Counted from the first letter of the stretch, positions 1 to 10,141 are shown. The stretch is 51,231 nt of DNA from Gammaproteobacteria bacterium (GCA_023383705.1 JAHDYM010000014.1:1-51231); one strand, 5' to 3'. Notes: generated from the sequence alone by a model not told the origin. A program made the numbers and translations.

Positions 1-68
1 TTTTTTCTGCGGTATTGCACGGCGACGGCCCGCACCCGGGCGGCAGGGAAGATGGGGTGCAGCAAGGG

Positions 69-90
69 TGGGCCAGATGGCCCATTTTTT
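69..90 (+). terminator. Leader hairpin with T-run before rimP
   Basis: A perfect 6-bp stem (TGGGCC/GGCCCA) with an AGAT loop is followed directly by six T residues, the form of an intrinsic terminator. It lies about 50 bases before the rimP start, with no coding region seen before it. In Enterobacteria the rimP-nusA-infB leader contains terminators after an upstream tRNA. By analogy this may end an upstream transcript or attenuate the operon. The T-run at bases 1-6 may be the tail of another terminator cut by the window edge. Confidence 0.6.
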
Positions 91-143
91 GTTTCTGCTC
101 CCTGTAACCATGCAGGCAGCAATGCCCAGGTTTGAGAGGTGCG

Positions 144-599
144 ATGAGCAAGGGGCGTGCACAGCTGGTTGCGTTGCTGGAGCCGACGGTAGAGGCGCTG
201 GGTTATGAACTGGCTGATCTGGAGGCCAGTTTTTCCGGAGGACGCGGTGTTCTCCGGCTGTTTATCGATCGGCCAGAAGGGATTCGGGTCGAGGATTGCG
301 AGGCGGTAAGCCGCCAGGTCAGCGGCTTGCTGGACGTGGAAGACCCGATCAAGGGCGACTATGACCTCGAGGTCTCGTCTCCGGGTATGGACCGCAAACT
401 GGTCAAGCCGGCACACTTTGACCGCTTTGCAGGGCAACCGGTCAAGGGACGGTTCAGGGCGATGATTGACGGCCGCCGGCGCTTTGCTGGTGTATTGCTG
501 GGCCGCGATGGCGACAAGGTGAGGCTGCAGCTTGACGGTACGGAGCTGACCGTACGGATCGAGGACATAGAACTGATACGACTGGTTCCGGAATTTTGA
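144..599 (+). CDS. rimP: Ribosome maturation factor RimP
   Basis: RimP helps assemble the 30S ribosomal subunit. The 151-residue protein has the family's two-part layout: an N-terminal alpha/beta domain (AQLVALLEPTVEALGYELAD, then RLFIDRPEGIRVEDCEAVSR) with the conserved DYDLEVSSPGMDRKL segment, followed by a small Sm-like beta-barrel (residues ~85-150). The ATG at 144 is preferred over an in-frame TTG at 132 because AGAGG lies four bases before it. It is the first gene of the rimP-nusA-infB-rbfA-truB set, whose order matches most Proteobacteria. The length is normal for the family. Confidence 0.95.
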   Translation: MSKGRAQLVALLEPTVEALGYELADLEASFSGGRGVLRLFIDRPEGIRVEDCEAVSRQVSGLLDVEDPIKGDYDLEVSSPGMDRKLVKPAHFDRFAGQPVKGRFRAMIDGRRRFAGVLLGRDGDKVRLQLDGTELTVRIEDIELIRLVPEF

Positions 600-643
600 C
601 CGGGATTGCATTGAGCGAACGAACTGCGCGCAGGTAAACCGAT

Positions 644-2149
644 ATGAGCAAGGAAATTCTGCAGGTTGCTGAGGCCGTCTCCAACGAGAAGGCTGTTGAC
701 CGCGAAATCATTTTCGAGGCGCTGGAGGCTGCGCTGGCATCGGCGACCCGCAAGCGTTATGGCGACGATGATGTGGATGTGCGCGTGAACATCAACCGTA
801 CCACTGGTGAATATGACACTTTTCGCCGCTGGAAGGTCTTTGCCGACGACTCGACCGAGCTCGAGAACCCGGCGCGCGAGTTGCGGATGATCGATGCGGT
901 AGATATCGATCCGGCAGCGGAACCGGGCGGGTTCGTGGAGCAGCTCATTCCATCCGTCGAGTTTGGCCGGATTGCGGCCCAGACTGCCAAGCAGGTCATC
1001 GTGCAGAAGGTACGCGAGGCCGAGCGCAAGAAGGTTGTCGAGGAATTCCAGGGACGGGTCGGGCAGTTGCTGTCGGGCGTGGTGAAGCGCGTTGACCGCA
1101 ATGGTGTCTACGTGGATCTCGGCGGGAACGCCGAGGGATTCATTCCCCGTGAAAACATGATGCCGCGTGAGCCGGCCCGGCCTCAGGACCGCATCAAGGC
1201 ACTGCTGCGCGAGGTGCGCTCCGAGCCGCGCGGGCCGCAGCTGTTCCTTACCAGGACTTCGCCACAGTTCCTGCTCGAGCTGTTCAAGATCGAGGTTCCC
1301 GAGGTCGGCCAGGGTCTTATCGAAATACTCGGTGCGGCACGCGATCCCGGCCTGCGGGCGAAGATTGCCGTAAAGAGCAACGATCGCCGCATTGATCCGG
1401 TCGGTGCCTGCGTGGGCATGCGCGGTTCACGCGTGCAGGCTGTGTCGAACGAGCTTGCTGGCGAACGGGTGGACATCATCCTCTGGAACGAAAGCCCGGC
1501 CCAGTACGTCATCAATGCCATGTCGCCGGCCGATGTCAGTTCCATAGTGGTCGACGAGGAAGCCCACAGCATGGATCTCGCGGTACAGGAGGACAAGCTG
1601 TCGCAGGCGATCGGCCGTGGCGGACAGAATATCCGCCTGGCAAGCGAGCTTACCGGCTGGGAGCTCAACGTCATGACCGAGGCTGCCGCCGAAGAGAAGA
1701 GCGAGAAAGAGTCCCGGGTTCTGCTCGACCTGTTCAAGGACAAGCTGGACGTCGACGAGGAAGTCGCGCAGATCCTCGTGCAGGAGGGTTTCTCCAGTAT
1801 CGAGGAGATCGCCTATGTGCCCGCCAACGAGCTGCTCGCCATCGAGGAGTTCGACCAGGACATGGTCGATGAACTGCGGAACCGGGCCCGCGATGTGCTT
1901 ATCACCCTGGCCATCCAGAACGAGGAAAAGATCGACAAGGCACCGCCCTCGCAGGATCTGCTTGATCTCGATGGCATGGATCCGGTACTCGCAGGCCAGC
2001 TTGCTGCCCGTGGTATCTGTACCCGTGATGACCTGGCCGAGCAGGCGGTTGACGACCTTGACGGTATCGAGGGGCTTGATGGCGGGCGTGCGGCAAAGCT
2101 GATCATGGCGGCGCGTGCGCATTGGTTCGAACAGGAGTCGGCCGGTTGA
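644..2149 (+). CDS. nusA: Transcription termination/antitermination protein NusA
   Basis: NusA binds RNA polymerase and nascent RNA and modulates pausing, termination and antitermination. Visible domains are the N-terminal polymerase-binding domain (residues ~1-125), an S1 domain (~130-200, [20 protein letters not shown]), KH1 ([21 protein letters not shown]), KH2 ([20 protein letters not shown]), and two C-terminal acidic helix-hairpin repeats (about 360-500) as in gammaproteobacterial NusA. At 501 residues it is close to the E. coli length. It follows rimP after 44 bases and precedes infB. In E. coli NusA influences readthrough of its own operon leader, which gives the hairpin before rimP a possible role here. 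Confidence 0.97.
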   Translation: MSKEILQVAEAVSNEKAVDREIIFEALEAALASATRKRYGDDDVDVRVNINRTTGEYDTFRRWKVFADDSTELENPARELRMIDAVDIDPAAEPGGFVEQLIPSVEFGRIAAQTAKQVIVQKVREAERKKVVEEFQGRVGQLLSGVVKRVDRNGVYVDLGGNAEGFIPRENMMPREPARPQDRIKALLREVRSEPRGPQLFLTRTSPQFLLELFKIEVPEVGQGLIEILGAARDPGLRAKIAVKSNDRRIDPVGACVGMRGSRVQAVSNELAGERVDIILWNESPAQYVINAMSPADVSSIVVDEEAHSMDLAVQEDKLSQAIGRGGQNIRLASELTGWELNVMTEAAAEEKSEKESRVLLDLFKDKLDVDEEVAQILVQEGFSSIEEIAYVPANELLAIEEFDQDMVDELRNRARDVLITLAIQNEEKIDKAPPSQDLLDLDGMDPVLAGQLAARGICTRDDLAEQAVDDLDGIEGLDGGRAAKLIMAARAHWFEQESAG

Positions 2150-2183
2150 GCTTTCTCGACCTGCCAGTACGCGGGGTAGCCCT

Positions 2184-4763
2184 ATGTCGGAAGTGACGGT
2201 CACGCAGTTTGCTGAGACCCTTAAGATTCCCGTCGAGAAGCTTTTGAGCCAGCTGGGAGAGGCAGGTATCACCGTTGCCGGAGCCGATGCGCTGATCAGT
2301 GACGATGCGAAGCAGGATCTGCTGACGTACCTGCGCCGCACCCATGGCCATGATGCAAGCACGGCTGCGGCTGCCGCCCCCCGCAAGATCACGCTGAACC
2401 GGCGCACTTCGACCGAAATAAAGGTTGGTGCCGGACAGGGCCGGGCCAAGACCGTGACAGTGGAAGTCCGTCGCAAGCGGACCTACGTCAATCGCGATGT
2501 CCTCGAGGAGGACGCCCGCAAGCAGCAGGAAGAGCTCGATCGCGTTCGTGCAGAGGAGCAGGCGAAGGCCGAGCAGCAGGCCAGGGCCGAGCAGGAGCGT
2601 CAGCGCGAGCAGCAACTCGAGCAGGAGCGCCTGCAGCGCGAGAAGAGCGAAGCGGAAGCCGAGGCCCGGAAAAAGGCCGAGGAAGAACAGCGGGAACGGG
2701 AGCTGGCTACCGCCACGGAAGCCGAGGCCCAGACCAAGCTCGACGAAGAGTCCCGCAAGCGCGATGTGGAAGCGCGCCAGCGCCGCGAGGCGCTCGGCAA
2801 GCGCGAAGTGCGCCGCGAGGTCGTGGATGTACTGACAGCCGCATCGGACGATGAGGTTCCCGATGACAAGGCCACGCTCTTCGGCCGTCAGGAATTGCAT
2901 GTGGCAGCCGACGCCAGCGGGCGCCGCAAGAAGAAGAAATCGCGCCGGCGCACGGTGGCTGTATCTGCGGAGAGTTCCCGGCACGGTTTCGAGCGTCCTA
3001 CCGCACCTGTCGTCCGCGAGGTGGCGATTCCGGAGACCATCAAGGTCGGTGATCTCGCGCAGCGTCTGGCTGTCAAGTCGACCGACGTGATCCGGTCACT
3101 GATGAAGATGGGGGTGATGGCGACCATCAACCAGGCCATCGACCAGGATGCCGCCATGCTCGTCGTCGAGGAATTTGGGCATATCGCCAAGCCGGCGAAG
3201 ATCGAGGATCTCGAGGATTCCCTCAAGCCGGCGGACACCGGTGCCGGCGAGAAGAAGCCGCGCCCGCCCGTCGTGACCGTGATGGGGCATGTCGACCACG
3301 GCAAGACATCGCTGCTCGACTACATACGCCGCACCAAGGTTGCTTCCGGCGAGGCCGGCGGGATCACCCAGCATATCGGTGCGTACCATGTTGAAACCGA
3401 CAAGGGACTGATCACCTTCCTCGATACGCCTGGTCATGCCGCGTTTACGTCGATGCGCGCGCGCGGCGCGAGGGTGACTGACATCATCGTGCTGGTCGTG
3501 GCGGCTGATGACGGTGTGATGCCGCAGACCGAGGAGGCCATCGTGCACGCGCGTGCGGCCGGTGTTCCCATCGTGGTTGCCGTCAACAAGATCGACAAGA
3601 GCGATGCCGATCCGGATCGCGTCCGCCAGGAACTCGTGGCCAAGGAAGTCGTCCCCGAGGAGTGGGGCGGTGACACGATGTTCGTCAATGTCTCGGCAAG
3701 GACCGGGCAGGGCATGGACGACCTGCTCAATGCGATCCTGCTGCAGGCGGAAGTGCTGGAGCTGACGGCCGTAGCGGAGGGCCGCGCAGCCGGTGTCGTC
3801 ATCGAGTCCAGCCTGGAAAAGGGCCGCGGGGCTGTTGCCACCGTACTGGTGACCCGTGGATGCCTGAAGCTCGGCGACGCCCTGCTGGCTGGCCAGGAGT
3901 ACGGCCGCGTCCGCGCGATGACCGATGAACTTGGCAAACCGGTTACCGAAGTCGGCCCGTCGCGTCCCGTATCGGTACTGGGTTTGTCCGGTACCCCGAA
4001 TGCCGGCGACGAGGTCATGGTGCTTGAGGATGAGCGCAAGGCCCGCGAACTGGCCCAGTTCCGCCTGTCGCGCACCCGCGACAAGAAACTTGCGCAGCAG
4101 CAGGCCACCAAGCTTGAAGATGTGTTCAGCCAGCTCGGCGCATCGCAATCCAAGACCCTGCAGCTGTTGATCAAGGCGGACGTTCAGGGCAGCGCCGAGG
4201 CGCTCAGCGATGCCATGAGCAAGCTGTCCCACGACGAGGTACAGGTGAAGGTCATCAGTGTCGGTGTGGGCGGACTCAGCGCCTCTGACATCACGCTTGC
4301 GGCTGCCTCGAAGGCGATCATCATTGCCTTCAACGTCCGTGCAGATGGTGCCGGGCGCCAGGCCATCAAGGATACCGGTGTGGATGTCCGCTACTACAGC
4401 ATCATCTACCAGGCAATCGATGACGTGCGTGCGGCGATCACCGGCATGCTGGCGCCGGTCATACGCGAGCAGATCGTGGGCCTCGCCGAGGTTCGCGATG
4501 TGTTCAAGTCGCCGAAGTACGGTGACATTGCCGGTTGCCTGGTCGTCGATGGCTATGTTCGGCGCAACAACCCGATCCGCGTGCTCAGGAACAATGCGGT
4601 TATCTACGAGGGAGAGCTCGAGTCACTGCGACGCTTCAAGGATGACGTCAACGAGGTGCGGGCCGGTACCGAGTGCGGTATCGGGGTTCGCAATTACAAT
4701 GACGTCAAACCCGGTGACCAGATTGAGTGTTACGAGCGCACCACGATTGAGCGGACTGCCTGA
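2184..4763 (+). CDS. infB: Translation initiation factor IF-2
   Basis: IF-2 is the GTPase that places initiator tRNA on the 30S subunit and promotes subunit joining. The 859-residue protein has an N-terminal IF2 domain ([21 protein letters not shown]), a long charged Glu/Arg/Gln-rich predicted coiled coil (~115-230), a second IF2_N segment ([20 protein letters not shown]), then the G domain with [17 protein letters not shown] and SAR motifs. Domains II-IV end in [15 protein letters not shown]. The start at 2184 (MSEVTVTQF) matches the family. An upstream in-frame extension from 2115 overlaps nusA and looks non-native. It lies 34 bases after nusA. Confidence 0.97.
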   Translation: MSEVTVTQFAETLKIPVEKLLSQLGEAGITVAGADALISDDAKQDLLTYLRRTHGHDASTAAAAAPRKITLNRRTSTEIKVGAGQGRAKTVTVEVRRKRTYVNRDVLEEDARKQQEELDRVRAEEQAKAEQQARAEQERQREQQLEQERLQREKSEAEAEARKKAEEEQRERELATATEAEAQTKLDEESRKRDVEARQRREALGKREVRREVVDVLTAASDDEVPDDKATLFGRQELHVAADASGRRKKKKSRRRTVAVSAESSRHGFERPTAPVVREVAIPETIKVGDLAQRLAVKSTDVIRSLMKMGVMATINQAIDQDAAMLVVEEFGHIAKPAKIEDLEDSLKPADTGAGEKKPRPPVVTVMGHVDHGKTSLLDYIRRTKVASGEAGGITQHIGAYHVETDKGLITFLDTPGHAAFTSMRARGARVTDIIVLVVAADDGVMPQTEEAIVHARAAGVPIVVAVNKIDKSDADPDRVRQELVAKEVVPEEWGGDTMFVNVSARTGQGMDDLLNAILLQAEVLELTAVAEGRAAGVVIESSLEKGRGAVATVLVTRGCLKLGDALLAGQEYGRVRAMTDELGKPVTEVGPSRPVSVLGLSGTPNAGDEVMVLEDERKARELAQFRLSRTRDKKLAQQQATKLEDVFSQLGASQSKTLQLLIKADVQGSAEALSDAMSKLSHDEVQVKVISVGVGGLSASDITLAAASKAIIIAFNVRADGAGRQAIKDTGVDVRYYSIIYQAIDDVRAAITGMLAPVIREQIVGLAEVRDVFKSPKYGDIAGCLVVDGYVRRNNPIRVLRNNAVIYEGELESLRRFKDDVNEVRAGTECGIGVRNYNDVKPGDQIECYERTTIERTA

Positions 4764-4783
4764 GTCCCGTTGCGTAGCCGATC

Positions 4784-5209
4784 ATGGCCCGTGAATTCCA
4801 GCGGAGCCGGCGCATCGAGGAACAGATCCAGCGGTTGCTGTCGGATGTGATCCGCACGCAGGTACGTGACCCGCGGGTTGAGGGCGTGGTTGTCACCCAT
4901 GTGCGTGTATCGCGCGATCTCGGCGTTGCCTGGGTTTACTACTCGACCTGGGACAGTGCCCGGGCAGCAGACCCGAGCCTGCAGGCCGGGCTTGAACGTG
5001 CGGCGGGTTTCCTGCGTTCATACCTCGCCCGCGAGCTCGGTACCCGTACTGTTCCGGAGCTGCGCTTCCGCTTTGATGACCAGGGCCAGCGAAGTCGTGA
5101 GCTCGATCGTCTGATCGATGCTGCGGTCGGGGAATCGACCGATGCTCCGGCAGCTGACCAGCATGGCGAGCCGGGCGATGTGCATGGTCGCGGGCCGGAA
5201 GAATCGTGA
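4784..5209 (+). CDS. rbfA: Ribosome-binding factor A
   Basis: RbfA is a small KH-type factor that binds 16S rRNA during late 30S maturation and cold adaptation. The 141-residue protein shows the family pattern: start MAREFQRSRRIEEQIQRLLS, then RDPRVEGVVVTHVRVSRDLG, then the C-terminal PELRFRFDDQGQRSRELDRL. A hydrophilic tail of about 25 residues follows the core. It follows infB by 20 bases, and its stop overlaps the truB GTG start, so the two are probably translationally coupled. Confidence 0.95.
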   Translation: MAREFQRSRRIEEQIQRLLSDVIRTQVRDPRVEGVVVTHVRVSRDLGVAWVYYSTWDSARAADPSLQAGLERAAGFLRSYLARELGTRTVPELRFRFDDQGQRSRELDRLIDAAVGESTDAPAADQHGEPGDVHGRGPEES

Positions 5210-6201
5210 GCGGTGACAGCCCTGTTGACAGGCAGGCAGGGGTAAAGCCGCGCCGGCAACGCCGGAAAGTGGACGGCCTGCTGCTCCTCGACAAGCCCTC
5301 GGGTATCACATCGAATGCAGCGCTGCAGAAGTTGAAGTGGCTGTATGGCGCGCTCAAGGCAGGCCACACCGGTAGCCTGGACCCTCTGGCGAGCGGGATG
5401 CTGCCCCTGTGTTTTGGCGAGGCGACCAAGTTTTCCGGTTATCTGCTCGGGGCCGACAAGACCTACCTGGTCCGGGCCCGGTTCGGAGCCCGCACGGATA
5501 CCGCCGATTCCGATGGTGTGGTGCTGGCAACCACCGACGTACGGATCCCCGATGAGGTGGCGCTGCAGGCCGCGCTCCGCCGGTTGACCGGACCGATCCT
5601 GCAGGTGCCCCCCATGTACTCGGCCCTGAAGCATCAGGGTCAGCGCCTCTACGAGATCGCGCGGGCAGGCCGGGAAGTCGAGCGTCCGGCCCGGCCCGTG
5701 GAGATCCACAGCTTTGCGGTCGAAGAGTTTGATCCGGTGACTCCGCTGTTTCGGGTTCATTGCAGCAAGGGCACGTATATACGTGTCCTGATTGAGGATC
5801 TTGCTGCGTTGCTTGGCTCCCTGGCGCATGTTATCGAGCTGCGGCGGGTCGGAGTGGGCAGCTTTGTGGCGGCAGACATGCTGAGCATGGAGCAGTGCCT
5901 CAGCGCCGCCTCGATGGGGCAGGAAGCTCTGGATGGGCTGCTCCGGCCGCTGGAGGAGGTCGCCGGCCAGTTGCCCCTGGTGCGGCTTGGCGCGCGCGAG
6001 GTGGATCTGCTGTTCTGTGGCAGCCAGGTCCAGGCGCCAGCCGGGCAGGGCGCGGGCATGGTCCGTCTGCACACGGAAGCCGAGCGTTTTTTCGGCATGG
6101 GCGAGGTCATGGGCGACGGCAGGCTTCTGCCCCGCCGCCTGCTGGCCCGTGATCCCGCTGCCCCGGGCGATCCTTTTGCGGTCACTCGGCTATCGCTGTG
6201 A
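5206..6201 (+). CDS. truB: tRNA pseudouridine(55) synthase TruB
   Basis: TruB isomerises U55 of the tRNA T-loop to pseudouridine. The catalytic Asp lies in GHTGSLDPLASGMLP, and the family segments LLLDKPSGITSNAALQKLK, MYSALKHQGQRLYEIAR and CSKGTYIRVLIEDL are all present. The C-terminal part after residue ~250 is the PUA-like region. The GTG start overlaps the rbfA stop by four bases. At 331 residues it is a little longer than the E. coli protein because of a basic N-terminal extension (KPRRQRRKVDG). Confidence 0.96.
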   Translation: MSGDSPVDRQAGVKPRRQRRKVDGLLLLDKPSGITSNAALQKLKWLYGALKAGHTGSLDPLASGMLPLCFGEATKFSGYLLGADKTYLVRARFGARTDTADSDGVVLATTDVRIPDEVALQAALRRLTGPILQVPPMYSALKHQGQRLYEIARAGREVERPARPVEIHSFAVEEFDPVTPLFRVHCSKGTYIRVLIEDLAALLGSLAHVIELRRVGVGSFVAADMLSMEQCLSAASMGQEALDGLLRPLEEVAGQLPLVRLGAREVDLLFCGSQVQAPAGQGAGMVRLHTEAERFFGMGEVMGDGRLLPRRLLARDPAAPGDPFAVTRLSL

Positions 6202-6273
6202 CCGATACATGGTTAGAATAGGCCGGCTTTACAGGGTCTGAAATCAAGAGTTTGGCAACAGGAGAAGGCTGGA

Positions 6274-6543
6274 ATGCCCCATACGGCTGAAGCAAAGAGC
6301 AAGATTGTTGGTGAATACCGCCGCAGTGCGGCCGATACGGGTTCGCCCGAAGTGCAGGTTGCGCTGATGTCGGCCCGCATCGCGGAGCTGACCGAGCATT
6401 TTTCCCGTCATCAGAAAGACCATCATTCCCGTCAGGGTCTGCTTCGTCTGGTCAATCAGCGGCGCAAGCTGCTCGATTACCTGCGTTCGACAGATGCCGC
6501 ACGCTACAAGAGCCTGATCGAGAAGCTTGGTCTGCGCCGCTAG
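6274..6543 (+). CDS. rpsO: 30S ribosomal protein S15
   Basis: S15 is a primary 16S rRNA-binding protein that helps organise the central domain of the 30S subunit. The 89-residue length is exactly typical. Conserved segments include [20 protein letters not shown], the helical [20 protein letters not shown] and [19 protein letters not shown] purine-rich ribosome-binding site (GGAGAAGG) lies just before the ATG. It sits between truB and pnp as in E. coli, where S15 represses its own translation; whether that occurs here cannot be judged. Confidence 0.98.
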   Translation: MPHTAEAKSKIVGEYRRSAADTGSPEVQVALMSARIAELTEHFSRHQKDHHSRQGLLRLVNQRRKLLDYLRSTDAARYKSLIEKLGLRR

Positions 6544-6577
6544 TCGGGCGCCGGGTTCGTACCGCTACCGGTTAATT

Positions 6578-6608
6578 GGACCAGTCTGGCCGGAACGGCG
6601 ACTGGTCC
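6578..6608 (+). promoter_or_regulatory. Long hairpin in the rpsO-pnp spacer
   Basis: The transcript can form a 9-bp outer stem (GGACCAGTC/GACTGGTCC) and a 4-bp inner stem (GCCG/CGGC, loop GAA) separated by a 2-base bulge. No T-run follows, so it is not an ordinary terminator. In E. coli a long stem-loop at this place is cut by RNase III and lets PNPase repress its own mRNA. An equivalent role here is inference from position and shape. Confidence 0.6.
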
Positions 6609-6648
6609 CTCTCTCCATTGCCATGCGAGAAAATTTGAGGAATTCATT

Positions 6649-8730
6649 GTGGCTATAGTCAAAAAGTCTTTTCCCTTCGGTGAACACCAGGCCACCATCG
6701 AGACTGGCGAGATCGCCAGGCAGGCCGATGGTGCTGTCGTCGTCAGCATCGGCGATACCGTGGTGCTGGTGACAGCCGTTGCGAAGAAGGAAGCGGCGCC
6801 GGGCCGGGATTTCTTCCCGCTGACCATCGACTACCAGGAAAAGACCTTTGCCGCAGGCCGCATTCCAGGCGGTTTTTTCCGGCGCGAGGGTCGTCCGAGC
6901 GAGAAGGAGACGCTGACTTCCCGTCTGATCGACCGGCCGCTGCGCCCGCTGTTTCCCAAGGGCTTTCTCAACGAAGTTCAGGTGATTGCGACTGTCATAT
7001 CTGTGGATCCGCAGATCGATTCCGACATTCCCGCCATCATCGGTGCCTCGGCTGCCGTGGCGCTTGCCGGTGTGCCGTTCATGGGGCCGATCGGTGCCGC
7101 ACGGGTCGGCTATATCGACGACAAATTCGTCCTCAATCCGTCGGCTGCGCAGTTGGCGACCTCGAAGCTCGACCTTGTGGTCGCCGGTACCTCGAAAGCG
7201 GTGTTGATGGTGGAGTCATCTGCCAGTCAGCTGCCCGAGGCGGTCATGCTGGATGCGGTGATGTTTGGTCACGCGCAGATGCAGGTAGCCATCGAGGCAA
7301 TTCGTGAACTTGCTGCCGAAGCGGGCAAGCCCGTCTGGGACTGGCAGCCACCGGCAAGCAATCCGGAACTGGCGGCCGCAGTAGCAGCCGCTGTTGGCGA
7401 CCAGTTTGCGGCAGCCTACAAGATTCGTGACAAGCAGCAGCGGTACGGCGAGGTCGGCAGGATCAAGGAGCAGACGATCGCTGCCCTGCTGGTTGAAGGT
7501 GGCCCAGGCAAGGACGAGATCGCCGGCGAGCTGGCGCGGCTCGAGAAGAAGATCGTGCGGGGCCAGATTCTCGCCGGTCAGCCGCGCATCGATGGTCGCG
7601 ATACCCGCACGGTACGGCCGATCACGGTGAAAACCGGCATCCTGCCGCGGACACATGGTTCCGCACTGTTTACCCGCGGCGAGACCCAGGCGCTGGTCGT
7701 GGCCACGCTGGGAACGGACCGCGATGCCCAGATCATCGATGCGATCACCGGTGAGTACCGTGACCGCTTCATGTTGCACTACAACTTCCCGCCGTACAGC
7801 GTGAACGAGACAGGTCGTGTGGGATCGCCCAAGCGGCGCGAGATCGGCCATGGCCGGCTTGCCCGTCGCGGTATCCAGGCGGTATTGCCGGACATGCAGA
7901 CCTTCCCGTACGTCGTGCGCGTCGTTTCGGAAATCACCGAATCAAACGGTTCCAGTTCGATGGCCTCGGTCTGCGGTACCAGCCTTGCACTGATGGATGC
8001 GGGCGTTCCGCTGGTCGCGCCGGTGGCAGGCGTTGCCATGGGGCTCATCAAGGATGGAGACCGCTACCAGGTACTCACCGACATTCTGGGAGACGAAGAT
8101 CATCTGGGTGACATGGATTTCAAGGTGGCGGGCAGCGCTGCCGGTGTCACCGCACTCCAGATGGATATCAAGATCGATGGCATCACCCGCGAAATCATGC
8201 AGGATGCGCTTGCCCAGGCACGCGAGGGTCGTCTGCACATCCTTGGCGAGATGAACAAGGTGCTTTCCTCGCACCGGCAGGAGATGTCGGACTGGGCGCC
8301 AACCATCATCATGATGCGCATCGATCCGGAAAAAATCCGGGATGTCATCGGCAAGGGTGGTTCGGTGATCCGCGCGATCACGGAAGAAACCGGTGCGACC
8401 ATCGATATCGACAACGACGGCACGGTGAAGATCGCGTCGGTCCAGGCGGCCGCGGGCCGTGAGGCCAGGCAGCGAATTGAACTGATCACCGCGGACGTCG
8501 AGGTTGGCCGTATCTACGAGGGCAAGGTCGCCCGCCTGATGGATTTCGGCGCGTTCGTGACGATCCTTCCGGGCCGCGATGGACTCGTGCACATCTCGCA
8601 GATCTCGGACGAACGGGTCGAGCGGGTTGGTGACAAGCTGAGCGAAGGCGACGTCGTGCGCGTGAAGGTCCTTGAAGTCGACCGGCAGGGCAGGGTCCGC
8701 CTCAGCATGAGGGGGCTGGACGCCGCCTGA
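6649..8730 (+). CDS. pnp: Polyribonucleotide nucleotidyltransferase (PNPase)
   Basis: PNPase degrades RNA 3' to 5' using phosphate and is part of the degradosome. The 693-residue protein has two RNase PH domains (about 10-230 and 310-545, with the helical linker between), then a KH domain ([20 protein letters not shown]) and an S1 domain ([20 protein letters not shown]). The catalytic-core segments [12 protein letters not shown] and [18 protein letters not shown] are intact. The GTG start has GAGG eight bases upstream. It follows rpsO after about 105 bases that hold a long hairpin, and the gene ends inside a terminator-like stem. Confidence 0.97.
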   Translation: MAIVKKSFPFGEHQATIETGEIARQADGAVVVSIGDTVVLVTAVAKKEAAPGRDFFPLTIDYQEKTFAAGRIPGGFFRREGRPSEKETLTSRLIDRPLRPLFPKGFLNEVQVIATVISVDPQIDSDIPAIIGASAAVALAGVPFMGPIGAARVGYIDDKFVLNPSAAQLATSKLDLVVAGTSKAVLMVESSASQLPEAVMLDAVMFGHAQMQVAIEAIRELAAEAGKPVWDWQPPASNPELAAAVAAAVGDQFAAAYKIRDKQQRYGEVGRIKEQTIAALLVEGGPGKDEIAGELARLEKKIVRGQILAGQPRIDGRDTRTVRPITVKTGILPRTHGSALFTRGETQALVVATLGTDRDAQIIDAITGEYRDRFMLHYNFPPYSVNETGRVGSPKRREIGHGRLARRGIQAVLPDMQTFPYVVRVVSEITESNGSSSMASVCGTSLALMDAGVPLVAPVAGVAMGLIKDGDRYQVLTDILGDEDHLGDMDFKVAGSAAGVTALQMDIKIDGITREIMQDALAQAREGRLHILGEMNKVLSSHRQEMSDWAPTIIMMRIDPEKIRDVIGKGGSVIRAITEETGATIDIDNDGTVKIASVQAAAGREARQRIELITADVEVGRIYEGKVARLMDFGAFVTILPGRDGLVHISQISDERVERVGDKLSEGDVVRVKVLEVDRQGRVRLSMRGLDAA

Positions 8731-8743
8731 CGTCCAGCCCTTT
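8713..8743 (+). terminator. Hairpin at the pnp stop codon
   Basis: A 10-bp stem (GGGCTGGACG/CGTCCAGCCC) encloses the last codons and stop of pnp in its loop and is followed by TTTA. The T-tract is short, so termination efficiency is uncertain. The position between pnp and the convergent phaR fits a transcript end. Confidence 0.5.
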
Positions 8744-8771
8744 ACTCACGGGATTTGCTGCCGGTGGCGGC

Positions 8772-9158
8772 TCAGACGGTATATCCGGCTGGAGCCGCCA
8801 CTGACACGCTCGCACCACCAGCCGACGTCGACGGGATGGCCGGTTGCTTGTCCATCATCCCCTTCAGGGTCCGGTCCAGGCGACCGGAAAGCTCCGGGTC
8901 GGAACCCTGCGCACCCAGCCTGATTACCGTGGCGAGGAATTCAGCCGACAGCAACGGGGCGTGCCCCCGCTGGGTTTCGGCAATGATCTGCAGCAACACG
9001 GGTGTGGTGATGTCCACGCCGGTCGCCTGCTCAACGACCCTCACCGGTTGACCCTTGGTGATCAGTTCGCGCAGATCCTCGAGGTTCACATACCGGCTCT
9101 GTGCCGTATCGTAAAGTCGGCGGTTGACGTATTTCCGAATCAGCCTCGGCTCGCTCAT
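8772..9158 (-). CDS. phaR: Polyhydroxyalkanoate synthesis repressor PhaR
   Basis: PhaR proteins bind DNA and PHA granules and repress phasin and PHA genes. The N-terminal DNA-binding domain is clear: RLIRKYVNRRLYDTAQSRYV followed by NLEDLRELITKGQPVRVVE. The next segment (TTPVLLQIIAETQRGHAPLL) matches the PHA-accumulation regulator repeat. At 128 residues it is shorter than the ~180-residue proteobacterial examples, with a Ser/Ala-rich tail. GGAGGAG precedes the start. No phaC or phasin gene is in the window. The upstream region contains a 16-bp palindrome (9208-9223), a candidate operator. Confidence 0.92.
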   Translation of the reverse strand: MSEPRLIRKYVNRRLYDTAQSRYVNLEDLRELITKGQPVRVVEQATGVDITTPVLLQIIAETQRGHAPLLSAEFLATVIRLGAQGSDPELSGRLDRTLKGMMDKQPAIPSTSAGGASVSVAAPAGYTV

Positions 9159-9207
9159 CGCAGCTCCTCCATGGGTTGCGGGATCGGCATCATGCCGGTC
9201 GCCACAT

Positions 9208-9223
9208 GTTGGAAGGTTCCAAC
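9208..9223. promoter_or_regulatory. 16-bp palindrome upstream of phaR
   Basis: GTTGGAA-GG-TTCCAAC is an inverted repeat with perfect 7-bp arms, 50 bases before the phaR start in an otherwise non-coding 182-base spacer. Its symmetry suggests a dimeric regulator site, possibly PhaR itself. The spacer also holds an AT-rich patch (about 9280-9310) unlike the high-GC surroundings. No database comparison was possible. Confidence 0.45.
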
Positions 9224-9340
9224 TACCCCGTATAGACCTGTTCTGACCGGGTTTAGTTCGCGATGCAGCTGAACTGTATTCGGTTTTTTTAATCGTTTGT
9301 TAAATCAGCAGCTTACAAAGCTCTTCTGAGAGTTTTTCTG

Positions 9341-10108
9341 CTACCGGTAGCGATCATCCCGTTCGCCATACTGCCTTTCCGCCAGTTCGCGCCGCTCCTG
9401 GGCCTCCAGGCAAAGGGTTGCAACCGGGCGGGCTTCCAGACGCTTCAGGCCGATTTCGTCACCTGTTTCCTCGCAGTACCCGTAGGTGTTGTCATCGATG
9501 CGTGCCAGAGCCGCCGCAATTTTCTTCAGCAACTTTCGTTCCCTGTCCCGGGTACGGAGTTCCAGGCCGAACTCTGACTCCTGGGTGGCGCGGTCGTTGG
9601 GATCCGGAAAATTACTGGCCTCGTCCTGCATGTGGTGGACAGTGCGGTCAACTTCCTCCATCAACTCACGCTTCCAGGCGAGAAGTACCTGACGGAAATG
9701 CTCGAGTTGGGCGGGATTCATGTATTTCTCGCCCGGCTTCGGCTTGTAGGGGCGGATGCCGTGAATCAGGGCGTTCGGATCGTACTCATAAGAATCCGGA
9801 TTCGGCTGCGGTGGCGCAGACCGCGTTCCGGTCTTGAGCTTGCCTGCCTTTGCGATGCTGCGGGGAGTCGTTGCCGGAGCGCGACTCGCGGCCGATGCCT
9901 TGGCGGGTTTTGTCGTACCTTTCTTTTTTGCGGCCTTGGCGACCGGTTTTGCTGCCGGTCTCGCCTTGCCTTTGGCAGATGTACGCGCCACAGGGGCGGC
10001 CTTGCTGGATTTCTTGCCGCCGGCTGCCCGGGCACTGGCCACAGGGGGCACATGCTTGGTCCTGGCTGAAGTTTTGGCCTTGCTGGCCGTTCGCTTTGCT
10101 GCAGGCAT
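9341..10108 (-). CDS. dksA: DksA-family RNA polymerase-binding factor, two-cysteine type
   Basis: DksA binds in the RNA polymerase secondary channel and works with ppGpp at stringent promoters. The C-terminal ~150 residues match DksA closely: coiled-coil with the acidic tip NFPDPNDRATQESEFGLELR and the globular GYCEETGDEIGLKRLEARP. Only two of the four zinc-site cysteines remain (Cys212 and Cys233; the partners are Thr215 and Ala236), as in zinc-independent DksA variants. Residues 1-100 are a Lys/Ala/Pro-rich basic extension absent from E. coli DksA. ATG 10108 is preferred because a perfect TATAAT lies upstream of it and would overlap the longer frame. Confidence 0.93.
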   Translation of the reverse strand: MPAAKRTASKAKTSARTKHVPPVASARAAGGKKSSKAAPVARTSAKGKARPAAKPVAKAAKKKGTTKPAKASAASRAPATTPRSIAKAGKLKTGTRSAPPQPNPDSYEYDPNALIHGIRPYKPKPGEKYMNPAQLEHFRQVLLAWKRELMEEVDRTVHHMQDEASNFPDPNDRATQESEFGLELRTRDRERKLLKKIAAALARIDDNTYGYCEETGDEIGLKRLEARPVATLCLEAQERRELAERQYGERDDRYR

Positions 10109-10141
10109 GTAACTGGTTCCGATAGCCCTGGAAAACGCGCG

